Source: Larix sibirica | Taxonomy: Eukaryota; Streptophyta; Pinopsida; Pinales; Pinaceae | Length of the DNA stretch: 11,388 nucleotides | Direction of reading: 5' to 3' | Assembly: GCA_004151065.3 (NCBI GenBank) | Contig: NWUY0300103352.1 | Coordinates: 11,920 to 23,307, forward strand | Part shown: positions 7,801 through 11,388 of the stretch, in pieces | Numbering within the stretch: position 1 is the first letter of the stretch | Layout of the letters: each line of letters opens with the position of its first letter | The notes under the pieces: generated by a model | The model's input: only the letters and a program-made list of their open reading frames with translations | What the model was told of the DNA's origin: nothing | The model's database searches: none | Translations under genes and position numbers: made by a program

Positions 7801-8603
7801 ACCATAAATGAGGAATACAACTCCCTCATTGAGAACCAAACATAGGACTTGGTTCCACTTCCATCATATTGCAATCTTGTCATATGCAAGTGGGTCTGTA
7901 GGACGTAGAAAGTAGAAAATGGACTTGTGATCAAATATAAATAAAGTTTGGTGGCCAAATTATTTCAACAAGTTCATGGGATCAATTACGATGAAACATT
8001 TGCTCCAGTGGCCAAAATGGATTCCATCCAGTTAATTCTCACCATTGCAGCAACACGACGGTGGGAATTTCACCATATGGATGTGAATAATTCATTTCTT
8101 CACAATGATCTTGAAAAGGAAATCTACATGGAGTAGTCGCAAGGGTATGTACACAATTCATCACTAGTTTGCAAACTCCAAACATCACTCTATGGCATCA
8201 AGCAAGCACCTAGAGCATGGTATGCTAAAATGGATTATTTCTCTCTCAAAATTTCATGCAATGTAATTTTGATCCGAATGTTTGCATGCTGAGAACTTCT
8301 AAATCTATGTTGATTATAGTTCTCTATGTAGATGATATAATAATCATAGATAATATAGTCATAGCCATTGTTGTACTCAAAACATATTTGCATGATAGGT
8401 TCTCCATGACAAAAATGGGTCTTTTACACTTCTTTCTTGGTCTTGAAATCATCCAAGCTGATTTAGGGATAAGGATGGCTCAGTCAAAGTATGAAGGAGA
8501 TCTCTTGGTTAGATTTCACATGACTGACTGCAATCCAGTAGCCACACCTTTCTTATTTGGAGTAAATATCAAGGGTGGCATGGATACACCATTAACCGAT
8601 TGA
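7801..8603 (+). pseudogene. pol: copia reverse transcriptase, degenerate
   Basis: Frame one from 7801 (NEEYNSLIENQT) carries stops at 7843, 7906, 7942 and 8134. It shows LVAKLFQQVHGINYDETFAP, then FHHMDVNNSFLHNDL, where the first catalytic Asp (8080-8082) is kept, then SLYGIKQAPRAWYAKMD. A one-base frameshift at about 8240-8247 moves to the next frame: CNFDPNVCMLRTSKS and LYVDDIIII, the YVDD box (8325-8336) being intact. LLHFFLGLEI and FHMTDCNPVATPF complete the RVT_2-type domain. The frame stops at TGA 8601-8603. The stops at 7843 and 8134 fit TGG to TAG and CAG to TAG. The protein copied element RNA into DNA. Confidence 0.95.
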
Positions 8604-9005
8604 ACCAAGTATCATCATTTAGTGGGGAGTCTCCTATATCTCACTCACTCCTGTCCATATATATCGTATGTAGTAGGAGTAGTTTCCAGATACATGCAAG
8701 AACCACATGAGCTGCACTAGAGAGATACCAACCACATACTCATATATGCCAAAGGAAAAACTAGTTATGGGATTCATTATGTTGTAGCTTGTACACTAGT
8801 GGATCTCATTGGCTACATCGATTCAGATTGGGTTGGAAATAGCATAGATCATAATAAATCCACTTCAATATATGTTCTCAATTTGGGATCAAGTCCCATT
8901 CATTGGTCCAATAAAAAACAATTATCGATTGCTTTTTCTTCAGCACATGTGTCACATATACGGTGACCACACCATGCCTTTGGGTATAGGGGATACTCAA
9001 ATAGC
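8604..9005 (+). pseudogene. pol: copia RNase H domain, truncated at its C-terminal end
   Basis: The RT frame continues after TGA 8601-8603: TKYHHLVGSLLYLTHSCPY, YVVGVVSRYMQEPHEL, a TAG at 8718-8720 (a Trp position), SYGIHYVVA, LIGYIDSDWVG with an expected catalytic Asp, KSTSIYVLNLGSSPIHWSN and QLSIAFSSA. The family's SSAEAEY, with its catalytic Glu, reads SSAHVSH here. TGA 8964-8966 follows. Faint base-level similarity continues to GGGGATACTCA near 9000. The last third of the domain, with the remaining catalytic Asp, the polypurine tract and the LTR are missing. Confidence 0.88.
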
Positions 9006-9289
9006 TTATCAAAATCTCCAAAGATATCCAAATTTCATTTTTCATAAATTAATTATCAATATTAAAACACAATTAAATATATGTAGTCTCCCAAATTAAA
9101 CATATGTAAAAACTAAAATTGATAGATAAATTCTAGCATGAATGCATTCATACATTTCCAGGACTTCCATGCATTCAAATATTCACATAACATTAATTAA
9201 GCAAAACACATAATAGAGATAAATACATAACATTTTATACACATATAGAAACTTATCTTAAAAATACTCCAACTGACTGCATACTAAGG
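9006..9289. other. AT-rich stretch, no gene recognised
   Basis: Very AT-rich sequence with no sustained frame and no similarity by eye to the 5' LTR or to the LINE. It begins where recognisable copia sequence ends, so it is either a foreign flank or unrecognisable decay. Confidence 0.5.
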
Positions 9290-9640
9290 ACATTCCTCCC
9301 AATCGTAGGAACTTGTTATATTGGTTCATTTAATAAAAAACGCCACCCCCTAGATAAGGATATCAATCCACAAGAAAGTGTTGAACCCCCTCTACAACCA
9401 TCCCGATCTGCTAGCACTCGTCCCCCATCAACATGCACAACCCAAAGAATGGAGTTCCCTTCTATGAGTTAAAAATACTTCGGGCTATTTCCCCAATTCC
9501 CTTCTTGGGCTCCAACACAAGCCAACTAAGGAATCTCCTTGTTGGGACTCTAGGGAACTCAACTGCATGACAAGTTATCTCACAAGGAATTCTCAATTTC
9601 CCTAACACCATTATCTTAAGTACAATTATAGGCTATGGTA
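9290..9640. other. GC-richer unclassified island
   Basis: This segment is clearly richer in G and C than its surroundings. It has about 50 open codons on each strand: minus strand about 9457-9311, including ILWVVHVDGGRVLADRDG and LSRGWRFLL; plus strand about 9416-9570, including PISPIPFLG-like ISPIPFLGSNTSQLRNLL. I recognise no domain in either. It could be part of an LTR or the untranslated region of another retrotransposon, or a captured gene fragment. No function is proposed. Confidence 0.4.
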
Positions 9641-9649
9641 TGGGATGGT

Positions 9650-9717
9650 AGCTCAATGATGACAGAAGATGATGGATGAATGATAGAACAATGATGAATG
9701 ATCTAGTTCTCAATATT
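9650..9717. repeat. Imperfect GATGAATG-type simple repeat
   Basis: The tract contains repeated ATGATG / GATGAATGAT phrases (GATGATGGATGAATGATAG...ATGATGAATGATC). It is low-complexity and probably arose by slippage. Confidence 0.6.
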
Positions 9718-9729
9718 TTTAATGTGTGT

Positions 9730-9837
9730 TGAGAACTAGCTAAGTGGCATGCAAGGGTGATGAGAACTAAAAAAGTGGCACACATGGGCAATTCACCTTT
9801 TTTCCAACTAATCCCAAGATTATGGGCAATTCACTTT
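9730..9837. repeat. Two short direct repeat pairs
   Basis: TGAGAACTA....AAGTGGCA occurs at 9730 and 9761 (31-bp offset). ATGGGCAATTCAC occurs at 9784-9796 and 9822-9834 (38-bp offset), both followed by a T-rich run. They are adjacent but not the same unit, so the tract seems to have grown by successive small duplications. Confidence 0.75.
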
Positions 9838-9839
9838 TA

Positions 9840-11076
9840 ATTAAGAGGTATTAGTAAACTTAGGATAAAATGAATATTAAGGATAATGAGTTAACTCCTA
9901 AATCACTAGGGTCATCTTCCTTTTAACCCCCATCTCACTCTCCTTCTTGTGAAATTATATCCTCCCATATCTTCTTCGTCCTTTTGTCTGCAGTAGTCAT
10001 GGATTTTATATTAAAACATGGAAATGAAATTTACATAATTTGGTCATGTTGGGCCATTCATTTTCGGCTTGTAGCCATTTCATCAACATTTACATATTTA
10101 CATACTGGTGTAAAAAATGGGTTTTATATGTGGTGTCAAAGTCATGTATGGTACACATAGTCTAATCTTGAGATCATTAACTGGAAGCATGAGTGCAAGC
10201 CACAAGATGAGATAATCATGGAAGAGCATCTTGTTGAGGTCTCCTTTCTTGTTGACCATATCAATAGCATGTATGGATCCATCTAGCTACATGACCTTAT
10301 CATTCATATCTAAGAGGCCTTATTAGCCACTTGAAATTGGTATAACAACCTAGGTTCAACCTATCCTTTACTCTATTTTGAAGGGAAGAACACATGTATC
10401 CAATGGATCTATGCTTTTTCCTTAGAGAAGCTAGTGGATGTAGTTCGTAACTGTTATTTTATTTGTGAAAGGATATGGATCTCAAGTCTATAAAAGGTAT
10501 ATTTTTCTCCATTTTATGTATGGTTTGATTTAGGAGAGATCCTTTGGACCATAGTAGGATATACATTGGATGTATTTTGAGGTTTAATGAATTACCTCGT
10601 GGATGAGGACACTTTCTAATCATAATTTTGTCTTATGTTGTTGGAGTAACTTTGATACACACTTATGGATTGTGGCATTGGTAACGCCCCTCCTTTTACC
10701 TTTAATGTATCAATGGAGTATGGTTTATAGTTGTATTTCTTCTCTACATTTGGACTAATGCATATACATTATATGTCTCTATTTACATTACTAGTATAAG
10801 AAATATTATAAAACAAAATAATTCAACCTAGAGATTTCATATGTTGATGTTTATCCAATTTTAGAAATATCATGTACTACTCAATCGAATCAATATATGG
10901 ATATCTACAAACATTGAATTATTGGATAGGACTAGTTCTGCACCAAGAACCTCCCCACCTTTGTACACAATACTTGTTCCATATTCTCTTCTCCCCTATC
11001 TTGAAGGGCCCTTGCACGAAGTTGAGGGACATTTTAGTTGCAATCGTGCATTCATAAAAAGAGCTAAAGTTTAGCA
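9840..11076. other. Long stretch without a recognisable gene
   Basis: No domain or RNA gene was recognised. A plus-strand open stretch of 38 codons at 10172-10285 (EIINWKHECKPQDEIIMEEH at its start) looks mildly protein-like but has no family I know and is closed by TAG. A second run at about 10380-10620 gives plausible-looking peptide between stops, also unassigned. Both may be remnants of an old transposon. The short minus-strand frame at 10919-11140 overlaps the CpG-rich repeats and has no recognisable domain. Confidence 0.5.
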
Positions 11077-11081
11077 AATTG

Positions 11082-11345
11082 AAAACGCATGCACGTTTCT
11101 TACAACTAGGAATGGGCAGGCTCCGAGCCTCCCATGTCAATTAAAATGTAGGATATGATTCCATAATGCTCACATGTTATAGTGATACATAAAGTGCACA
11201 TATTATGTATCACTATAAAGCACGCGCATTTTGGACACACAAAACGCGCGCGTGTTTCTTGAATGTTAAAAAACTCCTAGGCATTTAATATGTTTGGTGC
11301 ACGGCTAAATAACGCCTAGTGCAAAAAAATGCACGAGCGTTTCTT
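11082..11345 (+). repeat. Three copies of a CpG-rich 20-bp motif
   Basis: AAAACGCATGCACGTTTCTT (11082-11101), AAAACGCGCGCGTGTTTCTT (11241-11260) and a looser AAAAATGCACGAGCGTTTCTT (11325-11345) share an A-run, an alternating CG/TG/CA core and a TTTCTT end. The motif stands out in an otherwise AT-rich, CpG-poor window. Related CGC-rich phrases (CACGCGCATTTTGG, AAAGCGCTAG) lie between and after. It may be a sub-terminal repeat array of a DNA transposon or part of an LTR. Confidence 0.65.
11177..11218. repeat. Perfect 16-bp inverted repeat (hairpin)
   Basis: TTATAGTGATACATAA (11177-11192) and its exact reverse complement TTATGTATCACTATAA (11203-11218) flank a 10-base spacer that contains the palindrome GTGCAC. 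The 16-bp stem would fold into a strong cruciform or RNA hairpin. No T-run follows to suggest a terminator, and in a plant nuclear context that would not apply. It may be a small foldback element or a transposon end. Confidence 0.9.
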
Positions 11346-11388
11346 CATCCAAAAGCGCTAGAGTTATGGTAATCTACACAATTTGCAT

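Larger units (their letters stand above)
4660..9005 (+). mobile_element. Degenerate Ty1/copia LTR retrotransposon lacking its 3' end
   Basis: The domain order is 5' LTR, primer-binding site, Gag with zinc knuckle, protease, pre-integrase zinc domain, integrase, linker, reverse transcriptase, RNase H. Integrase ahead of RT makes it Ty1/copia rather than Ty3/gypsy. The reading frame changes at least eight times, and many in-frame stops occur, so it is non-autonomous and dead. Recognisable sequence stops near 9000, inside RNase H. No polypurine tract and no second LTR were found in the remaining 2.4 kb. It sits in the minus-strand LINE at its left end. The right boundary is approximate. Confidence 0.92.

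Noticed and set aside
8872-9099. 75-codon plus-strand frame at the end of the copia element
   Set aside because: The RNase H motifs (KSTSIYVLNLGSSPIHWSN) are in a different frame over the same bases, so this is an out-of-frame shadow.
9340-9395. Short similarity (CTAGATAAGGATAT) to the 5' LTR start (CTAGATAAGAATAT), possible 3' LTR
   Set aside because: About 13 of 14 bases match, then similarity fades. A match this short is expected by chance in AT-rich DNA of this size.
9540-9560. TGTTGGGACTC, resembling an LTR start
   Set aside because: Only the first eight or so bases agree with the LTR at 4660. The next bases do not align, and there is no polypurine tract before it.
10919-11140. Minus-strand 73-codon frame near the right edge
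   Set aside because: It shows no recognisable domain and overlaps the CpG-rich repeats. There is not enough support for a gene.
1-11388. CRISPR array, prokaryotic operon, phage or defence system
   Set aside because: No regularly spaced repeats with unique spacers and no bacterial-type gene layout. The recognisable proteins are all plant retrotransposon proteins.

Overview
The window reads as a plant nuclear intergenic repeat graveyard, most likely from a seed plant with a large, transposon-rich genome (a gymnosperm is my guess, not something the sequence proves). It is AT-rich. The only recognisable coding matter is plant retrotransposon protein, broken by many stops and frameshifts. I see no intact host gene, no RNA gene, no CRISPR array and nothing bacterial.

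Layout. Positions 1-1240 hold AT-rich sequence with several local tandem duplications (54, about 179 and about 81 bp periods). A candidate tRNA-derived SINE lies at about 1680-1860, with A-box-like and B-box-like motifs at tRNA spacing. On the minus strand, about 2534-4659 is the 3' half of a plant L1-type LINE. Read from 4659 downward it has the end of the reverse transcriptase, a connection segment, a zinc-knuckle (zf-RVT) domain, a linker and a C-terminal RNase H, ending at a stop at 2634-2636. At 4660 this LINE is cut by the 5' LTR (about 4660-5198) of a plus-strand Ty1/copia element. That element follows the canonical order: primer-binding site, Gag with zinc knuckle, protease, pre-integrase and integrase, linker, reverse transcriptase, RNase H. 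It fades out near position 9000 inside RNase H, with no 3' LTR.

Positions 9005-11388 are unclassified AT-rich DNA. They include a GC-richer island at about 9290-9640, short direct repeats at 9730-9837, and at the right edge a perfect 16-bp inverted repeat (11177-11218) beside a thrice-repeated CpG-rich motif.

Nothing here works together as a living system. The history I infer is: a 5'-incomplete or later disrupted LINE, then a copia insertion into it, then loss of the copia 3' end and of the LINE's other half, and long neutral decay that includes probable C-to-T changes. I did not find a previously undescribed functional system. The most useful observations are the nested LINE/copia junction, the RNase H-bearing LINE tail, the integrase deletion that removes a catalytic Asp, and the unexplained hairpin and repeat cluster at the right edge.
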